Positions 37,532 through 46,411 of a DNA stretch of 64,000 nt are shown in pieces (positions within the stretch are counted from its first letter, which is position 1; each line of letters opens with the position of its first letter). The stretch lies in assembly GCF_013403975.1 (NCBI RefSeq), contig NZ_JABFDH010000003.1, positions 496,001 through 560,000 of the forward strand, written 5' to 3'. This DNA comes from Winogradskyella ursingii. Lineage in GTDB: Bacteria; Bacteroidota; Bacteroidia; Flavobacteriales; Flavobacteriaceae. The position numbers and the translations under genes were made by a program. The notes beneath the pieces are model-generated. The model was given only the letters and a program-made list of their open reading frames with translations. It had not been told where the DNA came from and searched no databases.

Positions 37532-37559
37532 GAGATTTCTCGACTACGCTCGAAATAAC
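37532..37559. repeat. short TTCGA/TCGAA repeat fragment upstream of ade
   Basis: GAGATTTCTCGACTACGCTCGAAATAAC contains the TTTCTCGA / TCGAAA arms that also mark the elements at 3551 and 33725. This piece is a small palindrome within the 164-base gap between ade and tilS. Nothing else is seen in that gap. Confidence 0.55.
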
Positions 37560-37685
37560 AGTTATTTTAATTTGACATGAAATTCAAGAATTTCACCAAT
37601 TCTTTACATTTTTTGGTTGATCTCAAATCTAATGTCTCATCCCTATTTTCTATTCTCTCTTATCTAATTGCTAATATCTTTTACC

Positions 37686-38999
37686 TCAATTAATTTTCAG
37701 AATTTTCTTGGTACCTTCATCTACTTTAAACCTTTCATCAGCTCTTTTACCTACTATCCAAACGATTTGATTGTTAGACGTTAACACTAATGTATTTTCC
37801 TTTTCTATTAAAGAAGCTTTTTCGTCTTTGAGATATTTACTTAATTTCTTTTTACCTGCCATTCCTATTGGTTGAAAATAGTCTCCCTCCTTCCATAATC
37901 TAATTTCTAGGGGAAAATTGAGCTTTTCAAAATCTAAAAAAACTGCCTTCTTTTCATCTATATTAATTTCTTCTACAAATTGAAAAGTGAAAGTTTTTTT
38001 TAATGTTTCTATAAATCCACTTTCTATATCTTTTTGAGAAATAAAAATACTATCGAAAATTTCAGGTATTTTATTTGCTAGAATTAAATGCGTTCTGTCT
38101 TTCACCAGCCGATGGGTACTTGACAGCACTTGTTTTCCTGATTGAGCATCCAGTAAATTATATACATCGCCCCATTCCGTAAATCCGTAATCTTTAAAAA
38201 TCTCGAATAAATAGGCTTTTGGATTTTTTAGTGCTTTGAATGCTGAAATATCATAGGTGGTATAATTGTGATTAGCAAAGCTCACCGCTTCGAACCTAAA
38301 ATTATCAATACGATCTTCAATGATTACCTCAGCATCATTTAAATGATTCAACGTATTTTTAAAACTATCCAATAATTGAGGATTAATTTCCTTTAGAATT
38401 GGAACTACTTCATGCCGTAGTTTGTTTCGTAAATATTTTCGGGATGAGTTGCTACTATCTTCTCTCCATTTTATATTTTCCTTATTAGCGTAAGCTTCGA
38501 TATGTTCCCTAGAAAAAGGTAATAGTGGTCGTACGATGTTATCATTCAACATTGGGATTCCCGTTAAGCCGTTCAATCCAGTGCCACGAGTAAAATTGAT
38601 TAAAAATGTTTCGAGATTATCGTCTGCATGGTGCGCTGTTAGTATATAATCAAAACCTAATTGCTCTGCCAATTCAGCAAACCAATCGTAGCGCAATTCG
38701 CGTGCTGCCATTTGTATGGAACGCTTGTTCTCTTTGGCATAATCTTTAGTATCAAAATTTTGAATGAACACTTCAATATTCAATTCGTCAGCTAAATCCA
38801 AAACAAATTCTTCATCGGCATTACTTTCCTTTTCTCGTAAATTAAAATTACAATGTGCTAGTGAAAAATCGAGATTTAATGCTTTGCATAAATGAGCTAG
38901 AACCACACTATCAACACCACCAGAAATGGCGAGAACCAACTTGCTTTCTAAGAGAAAGGGCAGTTTTTGGTGTACATGGTTTTTAAAATCGTCTTGCAT
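37686..38999 (-). CDS. tilS: tRNA(Ile)-lysidine synthetase
   Basis: 437 residues from the ATG at 38999 (MQDDFKNHVH); the longer ORF to 39107 has a non-conserved, non-coding-looking leader. The PP-loop ATP motif AISGGVDS is at residues 26-31; TAHHADDNLETFLINFTRGTG and GLTGIP follow; the C-terminal TilS domain ends with SLIEKENTLVLTS. It makes lysidine at the wobble base of tRNA-Ile(CAU), essential for AUA decoding. Divergent from the sigma-like gene at 39114. Confidence 0.95.
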   Translation of the reverse strand: MQDDFKNHVHQKLPFLLESKLVLAISGGVDSVVLAHLCKALNLDFSLAHCNFNLREKESNADEEFVLDLADELNIEVFIQNFDTKDYAKENKRSIQMAARELRYDWFAELAEQLGFDYILTAHHADDNLETFLINFTRGTGLNGLTGIPMLNDNIVRPLLPFSREHIEAYANKENIKWREDSSNSSRKYLRNKLRHEVVPILKEINPQLLDSFKNTLNHLNDAEVIIEDRIDNFRFEAVSFANHNYTTYDISAFKALKNPKAYLFEIFKDYGFTEWGDVYNLLDAQSGKQVLSSTHRLVKDRTHLILANKIPEIFDSIFISQKDIESGFIETLKKTFTFQFVEEINIDEKKAVFLDFEKLNFPLEIRLWKEGDYFQPIGMAGKKKLSKYLKDEKASLIEKENTLVLTSNNQIVWIVGKRADERFKVDEGTKKILKIN

Positions 39000-39060
39000 T
39001 TCGTAAAGATACAATATTGCATGTGTGTTGTGTACGCATACGTTAAAATGGTGAAAATTG

Positions 39061-39091
39061 TTGAAAATATGCGCTTTTATAAATAACTTTA
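39061..39091 (+). promoter_or_regulatory. promoter for the sigma-region-4-like gene
   Basis: TTG (39061-39063), a 20-base spacer, then TAACTTTA (39084-39091), one base off TAnnTTTG, 23 bases before the ATG at 39114. Spacing fits Bacteroidota promoters. Confidence 0.5.
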
Positions 39092-39113
39092 AAGAACACA
39101 AAAACAATAGGTT

Positions 39114-39803
39114 ATGAGCACATTACAAGAACTCTCGTCCAAATCTGCAAAAATCACCTTCGACAAAAAAGTACTTTCCGTATTGCACTACCTTCACCCT
39201 TACGTAAAACACCGTATTTATATTGCCGAAACTTCTGGCATACTACCAAAAAACATGTATTCCTCCAACGGAATTATCGATGATTGTATCATACAGCTTT
39301 ATGATAAAGGTTTTAATATTGAGGCAGAACGCATGACCGTTAAGCTAGAGTTATTCAAATTGATAGATGACTGTATGAATGAACTTTTTAAAAAGGAGGT
39401 CTTTCATAAAAATACAATTAGTACAAGTGAAATCAGAAAAAGAGAAATTGCAAAACTAGGCAAGGATTATACTATTGACGCGGATATGGATTTGATTCTA
39501 AACACCGAACTTAACGACATATCATATCAACGAGAAAAGGATAACGAACTTTATCTTTATGAGGACAAAGAAACCTCTATTTTAAGGGCTTTTGATGTTG
39601 ACAAACAATCGGTAAACGCATCTTCAAAAGTGTTTGGTCGTTTTTATAGCTGGCTGCCTATTAATATTTCTAACATTGTGGATTTGTATATTTTTGGAAA
39701 TCTCAGTTTTGAAGACATCGCTAAAATTAAAAACATAACTACATCAAGGGTAGCGTTGATTTTTGATAGGGTCAAAAAGAGTTTTAGAAAACATATTGAA
39801 TAA
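39114..39803 (+). CDS. sigma-70-like protein of unknown function (C-terminal HTH)
   Basis: 229 residues. The C-terminal 40 (IFGNLSFEDIAKIKNITTSRVALIFDRV) fit sigma region 4: a helix-turn-helix with the spacing L-S-x-E-D-I-A, then a recognition helix and a basic tail SFRKH. The N-terminal half is helical with a divergent region-2-like stretch (IDDCIIQLYDKGF, RMTVKLELFKLIDDC) and no clear -10 recognition motif. It could be a divergent ECF-like sigma factor or an HTH regulator derived from one. Single gene, promoter at 39061; convergent with pabB. Confidence 0.6.
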   Translation: MSTLQELSSKSAKITFDKKVLSVLHYLHPYVKHRIYIAETSGILPKNMYSSNGIIDDCIIQLYDKGFNIEAERMTVKLELFKLIDDCMNELFKKEVFHKNTISTSEIRKREIAKLGKDYTIDADMDLILNTELNDISYQREKDNELYLYEDKETSILRAFDVDKQSVNASSKVFGRFYSWLPINISNIVDLYIFGNLSFEDIAKIKNITTSRVALIFDRVKKSFRKHIE

Positions 39804-41105
39804 CTAGTTTTCCAAAACTTCACGCATTGCTTTGGCTTTGATCAAACATTCCTCATACTCTTTTAAAGGGTCACTTTTTGCAGTGATTGCGCTACCCACA
39901 GAATAGGAAATGTAATTTTCGGATGCATTGTAAAGAATACTTCTTATGATTACATTAAAATCGAAGTCACCATTAGGTGTAAAATAACCCACTGAACCAG
40001 AATACAGCCCACGCTTAGTTTCTTCCAAATTCTCTATAATTTGCATTGCTGAAATTTTGGGTGCTCCTGTCATGCTACCCATTGGAAATGTCGTTTCTAA
40101 AATTTCAGTTGGTTTGATTTCTTCTGATACTTTTGAAGTAACCGTCGAAATCATTTGATGCACCTGCAAAAAGGAATACACCTTGCACAATTCTTCAACT
40201 TTTACAGTGCCTTTTTGAGCAGTTTGGGACAAATCGTTTCGTACCAAATCTACAATCATAATATTTTCGCTACGTTCTTTTTGATCTTTTGACAAATCTT
40301 CTGCCAGTTGCAAATCTTCAGTCTTATTTTTTGAACGTCTGGCTGTTCCTTTTATAGGTTGTGAAATAACTTTGTTTTCTATTTTTTTGATGTATCGCTC
40401 TGGTGAAGCAGATAGCAGAAATTTATCTTCAACTTTAAGAAATGTAGCAAATGGTGGTTGAGATATTTCGTTTAGTTTTTTAAAGGTTTCAAATGGGTTG
40501 ATTTGACTTTCCTCTGCATAAAATTCTTGGCAGAAATTAGCTTCGTAGATATCGCCTCTGCCAATGTGAGCGAGCATTTGGTTGACTTTATTAAAGTATT
40601 CGTCCTTATGAATTCTTAGCTTGATTTTGATTTCGCTGTTTATACGAGATTTCTCAATTTGCTTTGGATTGACAACTGAATTAATTGTATCTAAATCAAC
40701 ATCTATTTCATCATCAACCATTTTGAGATACTGGATTTCAACTTGGTAATCTTTAATTAAAAAGATTTTTTTAGGTTGAAAAAAATACAATTCAGGAAAA
40801 TGTAACCGATCTAAGTTTTCAGATTTTAAATCCTCAATGCCGTTTTTTAAATCGTAAGTGAGATAACCAAAAATCCAATCTTTTGTAGATTGTTGATATT
40901 CATTTAATCGATTGAAAGCTTCAGAGTAATCGGTGTTTAAACTCGTGAAGGCATCAACTGCTAAAACAGCATCGTAACTGTTGTACTTATCTTTGTGATT
41001 ATTTGAATCCAACCAAACGACATCATCAAATTGTTGTGCCCATAGAAGTAGATTTTTCTTGAAGCTAGTTGTATCTTTAGGTGAGTAAATTTTGGTTGTT
41101 CTCAA
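39804..41105 (-). CDS. pabB: aminodeoxychorismate synthase component I
   Basis: 433 residues starting at TTG 41105; no ATG is available before the conserved region. Chorismate-binding core: FLLSASPERYIKK, QPIKGTARR, IMIVDLVRNDLSQ, and FPMGSMTGAPKI. The Lys in PIKGT separates aminodeoxychorismate synthases from anthranilate synthases (PIAGT), so the product is 4-amino-4-deoxychorismate for folate. No pabA-type amidotransferase gene is beside it. Convergent with the sigma-like gene with no intergenic gap. Confidence 0.93.
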   Translation of the reverse strand: MRTTKIYSPKDTTSFKKNLLLWAQQFDDVVWLDSNNHKDKYNSYDAVLAVDAFTSLNTDYSEAFNRLNEYQQSTKDWIFGYLTYDLKNGIEDLKSENLDRLHFPELYFFQPKKIFLIKDYQVEIQYLKMVDDEIDVDLDTINSVVNPKQIEKSRINSEIKIKLRIHKDEYFNKVNQMLAHIGRGDIYEANFCQEFYAEESQINPFETFKKLNEISQPPFATFLKVEDKFLLSASPERYIKKIENKVISQPIKGTARRSKNKTEDLQLAEDLSKDQKERSENIMIVDLVRNDLSQTAQKGTVKVEELCKVYSFLQVHQMISTVTSKVSEEIKPTEILETTFPMGSMTGAPKISAMQIIENLEETKRGLYSGSVGYFTPNGDFDFNVIIRSILYNASENYISYSVGSAITAKSDPLKEYEECLIKAKAMREVLEN

Positions 41106-41185
41106 TGGGTATCTTTATGCAGTGTAAAAATAACTAGAATACTTTTTATAACAGAACATTTGTAAATTTCTAAAAACAGAAAACA

Positions 41186-42076
41186 ATGTACACCATACAA
41201 AATGACCTACTCAAAATCGAAATAAAATCCGCTGGTGCAGAACTTAGCGCCATTACAGCAGTACAAAACGATAATCAGTTTTTATGGCATGCTGACCCAA
41301 AAATCTGGGGAAGCCATGCGCCTAACTTGTTTCCGATTATCGGTAGCATGAAGGACGATAGCTACTTTTATAATGGAAAAAAATACAACATGACCAAACA
41401 TGGTTTTGTGAGACACAATAAGGATTTAAAGTTAATTGACCATTTTAACAACCAGATTAAATTTCAATTAAAGTCCAACGAACAATTATTTGAAATGTAT
41501 CCGTTTTTATTTGAATTTGAGATTTCATATCATTTGAATAAAAATAGTTTAGAGGTAAAGCATTCAGTAAAAAATATTGATGATAAAACATTATATTTTT
41601 CACTTGGTGGTCATCCTGCATTTACCTGTCCGCTTTATAATGATGAAGCCTATGAAGACTATTTTTTGGAATTTGAAAAGAATGAAATCAGCAAATCACA
41701 TAAGTTGAATCTTAAAACTGGATTGGTAACTGATAAAACAAAATCGGTTTTTGAAGATGGAAACAAAATCAAACTTCGGAATGATTTATTTGATGATGAC
41801 GCTTTAATTTTTAAAGATTTAAAAAGCCGAAAAGTGACCTTAAAACATCATGACAACGGAACAGTTTTAACCCTAAAATTTGAGGATTTTCCTTATTTGG
41901 GCATTTGGGCAAAACCGAATGCACCATACGTGTGCATTGAACCTTGGCTTGGTATAGCAGATTCGGAAGATACCAATCAACGCATCAAAGAAAAAGAAGG
42001 AATTATTGCTCTAGAATCTGGCGTGGTTTTCAATGCTAGCTATACGATTGAAATAGACCAAAAGCATTTAGCTTAA
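41186..42076 (+). CDS. aldose 1-epimerase family protein
   Basis: 296 residues, beta-sandwich galactose mutarotase-like fold. Markers: GAELSAITAVQND at the N-terminus, FPIIGSM, GFVRHN with the conserved His-like position, SLGGHPAF (catalytic His) and IEPWLGIADSED with a Glu. This is the YeaD/LacX-like branch rather than classical GalM, so the sugar may be a phosphorylated or free aldose. It is followed 40 bases later by the helicase gene, which has its own promoter box. Confidence 0.85.
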   Translation: MYTIQNDLLKIEIKSAGAELSAITAVQNDNQFLWHADPKIWGSHAPNLFPIIGSMKDDSYFYNGKKYNMTKHGFVRHNKDLKLIDHFNNQIKFQLKSNEQLFEMYPFLFEFEISYHLNKNSLEVKHSVKNIDDKTLYFSLGGHPAFTCPLYNDEAYEDYFLEFEKNEISKSHKLNLKTGLVTDKTKSVFEDGNKIKLRNDLFDDDALIFKDLKSRKVTLKHHDNGTVLTLKFEDFPYLGIWAKPNAPYVCIEPWLGIADSEDTNQRIKEKEGIIALESGVVFNASYTIEIDQKHLA

Positions 42077-42091
42077 CTAGATTATAAACAG

Positions 42092-42099
42092 TAGCTTTG
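42092..42099 (+). promoter_or_regulatory. -7 promoter box for the DEAD-box helicase
   Basis: TAGCTTTG is an exact match to TAnnTTTG, 17 bases before the GTG at 42117. No TTG lies 19-21 bases upstream, so the -33 element is weak. Confidence 0.45.
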
Positions 42100-42116
42100 T
42101 AGCCAAATTATATGTT

Positions 42117-43469
42117 GTGACTTTTCAAGATTTAAATTTAAACACACCATTATACAACGCCATAGAAGATTTGGGTTTTGAAAACCCTACTCCTATTCAA
42201 GCTGAAGCATTCAACGTTATAGCTTCCGGTAAAGATGTTGTTGGTATTGCGCAAACGGGAACAGGTAAAACTTTTGCTTATATGCTGCCTATTCTCAGAA
42301 ATCTGCAATATTCACGACAAGACAATCCAAGAGTATTGGTGTTAGTACCAACGCGAGAGCTGGTGGTACAAGTAGTCAGTGAAATTGAAAAATTATCTAA
42401 ATACATTAATAACCGTGTGCTTGGTGTTTATGGCGGTACCAATATTAATACCCAAAAGCAGGCAGTAGCACAAGGTCAGGATATTATTGTTGCCACTCCA
42501 GGACGTTTGTACGATTTGGCGGTGAGTCGTGTTTTGCAACTAAAATCCATACAGAAATTAGTGATTGACGAAGTTGACGTTATGCTCGATTTGGGTTTTA
42601 GACATCAGCTCATTAATATTTTTGACATACTACCTCTACGTCGCCAGAATATTATGTTTTCGGCAACAATGACGAAAGATGTGGATGATTTAATTACAGA
42701 TTTTTTTATCAATCCTAATAAAATAGCCATTGCTGTTTCTGGTACTCCTTTAGAGAACATTAAGCAACAACGTTACGATGTTCCCAATTTTTATACAAAA
42801 CTGAATCTTTTAGAATATTTGCTTCAGGATAAAGATGAATATTCAAAAGTGTTAATTTTTGTGGCTTACAAACGTATGGCAGACCGTTTGTTTGAAGCTT
42901 TAGAGGCCCTTTTCCCTAATCAATCTTGTGTGATTCACTCCAATAAGACGCAGAATTATAGGCTACGTAGTATCGAACAATTTAGGGAAGGTGAAAATAG
43001 ATTGTTAGTAGCAACCGATGTCATGGCCCGTGGTTTGGATATTGACAATGTATCTCATGTTATAAATTTTGATACTCCGGAATATCCAGAAAACTATATG
43101 CACAGAATTGGTAGAACCGGTCGTGCAGAACGTGAAGGACAAGCTTTACTGTTTTCAACTGATAAAGAACAGGAATCACGTCAAAGTATCGAGAATTTAA
43201 TGCAAATGACAATTGAAACTTTAGAAATTCCCGAACCGGTGGAAATTTCAAAAGAATTAATAGATGAGGAACGCGACCAAATTAAAGAGCACTATAATCC
43301 CATAAAGCGACGTGACGAAGACGCGCCAGGACCTGCATTCCATGAGAAAAAAGAAAAAAACCAAAAGGAAAACCTAGGTGGATCTTACAGACGTGAAATT
43401 GCTAAGAAGTATAAAAAGCCTAAAACACGAGGTGATAAGAATTACAATCGACGGAATAAGAAGAAGTAA
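42117..43469 (+). CDS. DEAD/DEAH-box RNA helicase
   Basis: 450 residues starting at GTG 42117; the ATG at 42112 runs straight into a stop. Q motif GFENPTPIQ, Walker A AQTGTGKT, PTRELVV, motif II as DEVD (an uncommon variant of DEAD), SAT in FSATM, and helicase C-terminal ARGLDIDNVSHVINFD and HRIGRTGR. A basic Lys-rich tail of about 80 residues probably binds RNA. Likely role in ribosome assembly or cold-stress RNA remodelling (family-level inference). Confidence 0.95.
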   Translation: MTFQDLNLNTPLYNAIEDLGFENPTPIQAEAFNVIASGKDVVGIAQTGTGKTFAYMLPILRNLQYSRQDNPRVLVLVPTRELVVQVVSEIEKLSKYINNRVLGVYGGTNINTQKQAVAQGQDIIVATPGRLYDLAVSRVLQLKSIQKLVIDEVDVMLDLGFRHQLINIFDILPLRRQNIMFSATMTKDVDDLITDFFINPNKIAIAVSGTPLENIKQQRYDVPNFYTKLNLLEYLLQDKDEYSKVLIFVAYKRMADRLFEALEALFPNQSCVIHSNKTQNYRLRSIEQFREGENRLLVATDVMARGLDIDNVSHVINFDTPEYPENYMHRIGRTGRAEREGQALLFSTDKEQESRQSIENLMQMTIETLEIPEPVEISKELIDEERDQIKEHYNPIKRRDEDAPGPAFHEKKEKNQKENLGGSYRREIAKKYKKPKTRGDKNYNRRNKKK

Positions 43470-43490
43470 TTTCTAGTTTCAGATCAAATT

Positions 43491-44318
43491 TTAATTCTTT
43501 AATTCAATTTGTTTTTCAACTAAATCGTTAATTGGGACGACTAATCTTCCTTCTTCATTTTTTAAAATGGCTGAGATATTTTCGACCGATTCAATCGTAT
43601 ACATTTTGTTATTGAACATTATTTTTTGACCCAAATGAAAGGTCTTTCTCGCATAAAATGTTCTTAATACTTTACTTACCACTTCTCTTGCACCGAGACC
43701 AAATGCAATGGCAAACGCCAAAAGGAATGCTGCCATAATCATCACAAGATTTTGGGTAATGATTTCGGTATCCACACCTGCTTGATTAAGAGCTGTTACA
43801 GAAATGAATGTTAGCAGCAAGAAAAAAACAATCCTACCAATTATTCTACCACCAGCAACTCCCATAGACTGAAACACTGAAATCAAACCTACCTTTATAA
43901 AATTGGCAAATAACAGACCGAGCATAAAAATGAGCAATGCGGTAAACAGTTGTGGTAAATAAGCCAGAAGCTCACCAATCTGCTCAGAAATAATGGTCAG
44001 TCCCATAATGTCTGATGCCATTATAATGAGCATGATATAAATAACCCATTTTACAAAACTGGTTATGACTTTAATGGTATTGAAGTTGAAGCTTTTGCCC
44101 TCGATGATTTCAATTTGGTTGATTTTATCATCTAACTTATTGACTTTTGCCAACGTCAGGGCTTTTCTAATTATTTTGGTTACTATTTTGGCAATAAAGA
44201 AACCGATGATTAGTATAAATAATGTACCAATGATGTTGGGAAATATAGCTGAAATCTCCAACCACATAGTCTTTAGTGATTCCATTGCTACATTCTTAAA
44301 ACCCGTTACTTCTTCCAT
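43491..44318 (-). CDS. small MscS-related mechanosensitive channel-like protein
   Basis: 275 residues. Four to five TM helices (about residues 28-50, 85-105, 120-150, 160-180, 190-215), then a short beta domain (LGQKIMFNNKMYTIESVE). The Gly/Ala-rich pore-like helix AAFLLAFAIAFGLGAREVVSKVL and the preceding repeats fit the TM-helix (PF05552)/MscS family. It would gate in response to membrane tension. It is the last gene of a three-gene ECF sigma operon, 11 bases after the 61-residue gene. Confidence 0.82.
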   Translation of the reverse strand: MEEVTGFKNVAMESLKTMWLEISAIFPNIIGTLFILIIGFFIAKIVTKIIRKALTLAKVNKLDDKINQIEIIEGKSFNFNTIKVITSFVKWVIYIMLIIMASDIMGLTIISEQIGELLAYLPQLFTALLIFMLGLLFANFIKVGLISVFQSMGVAGGRIIGRIVFFLLLTFISVTALNQAGVDTEIITQNLVMIMAAFLLAFAIAFGLGAREVVSKVLRTFYARKTFHLGQKIMFNNKMYTIESVENISAILKNEEGRLVVPINDLVEKQIELKN

Positions 44319-44329
44319 AATGCCAAAAA

Positions 44330-44515
44330 TTAGGTGTTGTTGTTTTTATCTCTTGTTTCAATTACCGTATCTATAACATAACCTAGATTATATGAAAACA
44401 ATTCGGCAATATCCATAACCAATTTGGCCATAGCGATATCTTTCATCACTTTGGCCTTAAGTTCTTTTGGAACTTCCCTTTCTACTGCATTGAGCTGTTT
44501 AAATGGATTATCCAT
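44330..44515 (-). CDS. 61-residue protein translationally coupled to an ECF sigma factor
   Basis: A small soluble helical protein rich in Lys, Met and Glu (VPKELKAKVMKDIAMAKLVMDIAELF). No domain recognised. The start overlaps the sigma-factor stop by 8 bases and the channel gene follows after 11, so it is probably a real gene. Membrane segments are absent, unlike classical anti-sigma factors. It may be a short regulator of the sigma factor or of the channel (inference). Confidence 0.7.
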   Translation of the reverse strand: MDNPFKQLNAVEREVPKELKAKVMKDIAMAKLVMDIAELFSYNLGYVIDTVIETRDKNNNT

Positions 44516-45098
44516 TGGTTACATATTTTTCATACTTTTCTATCAACTTTGCTTTTGCACGTTTTATGCGCATTTTAATAGCACTTTCTCCAGTTTCCAA
44601 AACTTCTGATAATTCTTTTACAGACATTCCATCTTGGTATTTCATTAAAAGAATCATTTTATCTTTTGGGGAAATCAACTCCATGACTATTTTTAATTGT
44701 TCTGCTCTCATGTTATCAAATTCAGCAGTAGAATCCACGTTGTCACCTATATTTTCTAAATATTCGGAATCTATAGATTGTTTCTTTATTTTCTTTGCCG
44801 TGTCTCTGGTAACATAATTTACACAATGGTTATATGTAAAGGCATATAGCCAAGTCGAAAATTTTGATTTACCTTTAAAACTACCCAGTTTCACAAATAC
44901 TTTTAAAAAAATATCCTGCGTCAAGTCCTTAGTTTCAGCCTCATTATTGACAAAGCCATAGCATTTGTTGTAAACCATTTTTTCGTATCTGTCATATAAC
45001 TTTTCGAATAACAGCGTGTTTTTAGTTTCCACAATGGCAACTACCAGATCTTCATCAGACCAGCTATCGTTTTTATTTGATGTTACCGTTTTTTCCAA
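44508..45098 (-). CDS. RNA polymerase sigma-70 factor, ECF subfamily
   Basis: 196 residues, starting at TTG 45098 with a stop just upstream in frame. Region 2 reads YDRYEKMVYNKCYGFVNNEAETKDLTQDIFLKVF, with TWLYAFTYNHCVNYV; region 4 is KDKMILLMKYQDGMSVKELSEVLETGESAIKMRIKRA. It directs polymerase to a dedicated promoter set. The operon continues with a 61-residue protein and an MscS-like channel, pointing to an envelope or osmotic stimulus (inference). A possible -7 box (ATGCTTTG) lies about 6 bases upstream. Confidence 0.92.
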   Translation of the reverse strand: MEKTVTSNKNDSWSDEDLVVAIVETKNTLLFEKLYDRYEKMVYNKCYGFVNNEAETKDLTQDIFLKVFVKLGSFKGKSKFSTWLYAFTYNHCVNYVTRDTAKKIKKQSIDSEYLENIGDNVDSTAEFDNMRAEQLKIVMELISPKDKMILLMKYQDGMSVKELSEVLETGESAIKMRIKRAKAKLIEKYEKYVTNG

Positions 45099-45215
45099 TT
45101 GTGCAAAGCATCATGGTAGTTGGACACTTCAACATTATAGAAGTCACTACTTTCCTGTGGGAAGCTAAATTTAGAAAAATATTTAGTGAAAGAGATTAAT
45201 AATGATAAAGAAATA

Positions 45216-45623
45216 CTACTCAGCTTTTAAATGATTCTGAATATCGTCTAAATGATGTTGAAGCGCCCTTGCAGAAATTTGAATTTCTCGAATCAATAAA
45301 GCCAATGAAAAAATAAGCAGTAAAAGTGCCAATCCAAATACCCAAACAGCAACAGCTTCTTGTTTAATGTAAATAAGGAACATAGTGAGCACACACAACA
45401 GCAAACTTGAAATACCAAAGATTTGCATATACCGTGTGAGATTGAGTCTGAGTTTTAAATTATTGATTTGCCGTTTTAATGATTTTTTTGGTGTTTCTTT
45501 ATACTTTTCGCTCAAATTTCTTATTACAGCAGCATAGGCCAAAAAACGATTGGTATAAGCCAACATTATTAAAGAGATTGCAGAAAACAATAAAGCTGGA
45601 GTGGTGAGCGTGAGTTCTTCCAT
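45216..45623 (-). CDS. DUF2721 membrane protein
   Basis: 135 residues: a first hydrophobic segment (about 8-28), a central basic amphipathic region (LSEKYKETPKKSLKRQINNLKLR), then two close TM helices (about 65-85 and 90-110) and an amphipathic C-terminal helix. This matches DUF2721, whose function is unknown. Stand-alone gene; 117 bases of non-coding sequence separate it from the sigma gene, and a strong terminator lies on the other side. Confidence 0.8.
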   Translation of the reverse strand: MEELTLTTPALLFSAISLIMLAYTNRFLAYAAVIRNLSEKYKETPKKSLKRQINNLKLRLNLTRYMQIFGISSLLLCVLTMFLIYIKQEAVAVWVFGLALLLLIFSLALLIREIQISARALQHHLDDIQNHLKAE

Positions 45624-45670
45624 TAAGTTACTTTTTTGCTAAATTACTGAATAAAACCTCTATACATAAA

Positions 45671-45695
45671 AAGCGAACTTTTAAAAAGTTCGCTT
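45671..45695 (-). terminator. rho-independent terminator (AAGCGAACT stem)
   Basis: Perfect stem AAGCGAACT (45671-45679) / AGTTCGCTT (45687-45695), extended by T-A pairs in the loop; a T-run follows on the minus strand. It ends the lipoprotein gene at 45746. The same stem core is used at 49446 and 52820. Confidence 0.8.
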
Positions 45696-45745
45696 AACTC
45701 GACTGTCTAATTTTTCTTAAACAATTTTTTATAGTGATTCGACTT

Positions 45746-46375
45746 TTATTCGTTTGGTCTTTCAGGAATATAAATAACATCAACTTCGATATCATTCCCG
45801 TATTTTACTAATATTGAACATAATACAGAGACACTTTCCCCATTGTGATTAGCGGGTTTCATCACTGGCATTTTTCGAAGCACTCTCAAGATTTCTGCTT
45901 GAATAGTTACTTCAGAATCCCTGACTTTCATACCAGTAAGATTTCCATTTTGATCAATAATAAAAAAGGCTTCCACTTGCTTTGATTCTGAAAGGTTTAA
46001 ATCTTTAGAGACACTCAAGTTAAATTCTCGCTTTATAAATGCCGATACTTTATTCTTAAAACATTCTCTTGTCTCTTCGTTAGAAAGATCCTCACAACCT
46101 TCATAGATAGGCGCTATTTCTACATCTTTTAAGATCATCCTATTTTCAGGACTAAAATTTGCTAAGCCGTCATCATGCGATATAATATTGCACAAACTTA
46201 ACATGGCCTTTTCCTCTTCATCGGTTATATTTCCTTGAGCCATAATCTGTTCTTGAACAGCATTGATTTTCATTATCAAGGCACTTTCAGATGTATAGGA
46301 TGATGATTTTTCATCACAAGAAAGCACTAGGGATAATATAAATAATAGGATTATACGTGCAGTAGTGGTATTCAT
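45746..46375 (-). CDS. lipoprotein with TonB C-terminal-like domain
   Basis: 209 residues. Lipoprotein signal with lipobox LVLSC. The C-terminal half has the pattern of Bacteroidota TonB-C-like repeats: APIYEGCEDLSNEETRECFKNKVSAFI, then VEAFFIIDQNGNLTGMKVRDS and a VLRKMPVMKPANHNGESV ending. No TonB N-terminal TM or Pro-rich span is present, so it is not an energy transducer of the usual kind. It is 36 bases downstream of the MotA/ExbB-like gene and likely co-transcribed. Function unknown. Confidence 0.7.
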   Translation of the reverse strand: MNTTTARIILLFILSLVLSCDEKSSSYTSESALIMKINAVQEQIMAQGNITDEEEKAMLSLCNIISHDDGLANFSPENRMILKDVEIAPIYEGCEDLSNEETRECFKNKVSAFIKREFNLSVSKDLNLSESKQVEAFFIIDQNGNLTGMKVRDSEVTIQAEILRVLRKMPVMKPANHNGESVSVLCSILVKYGNDIEVDVIYIPERPNE

Positions 46376-46411
46376 AGTATTTCGGAATTTTATAATTTTT
46401 ACTTATATATT

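Noticed and set aside
39000..39107. 36-residue N-terminal extension of TilS
   Set aside because: TilS homologues begin close to the PP-loop; the extension runs through the divergent promoter region.
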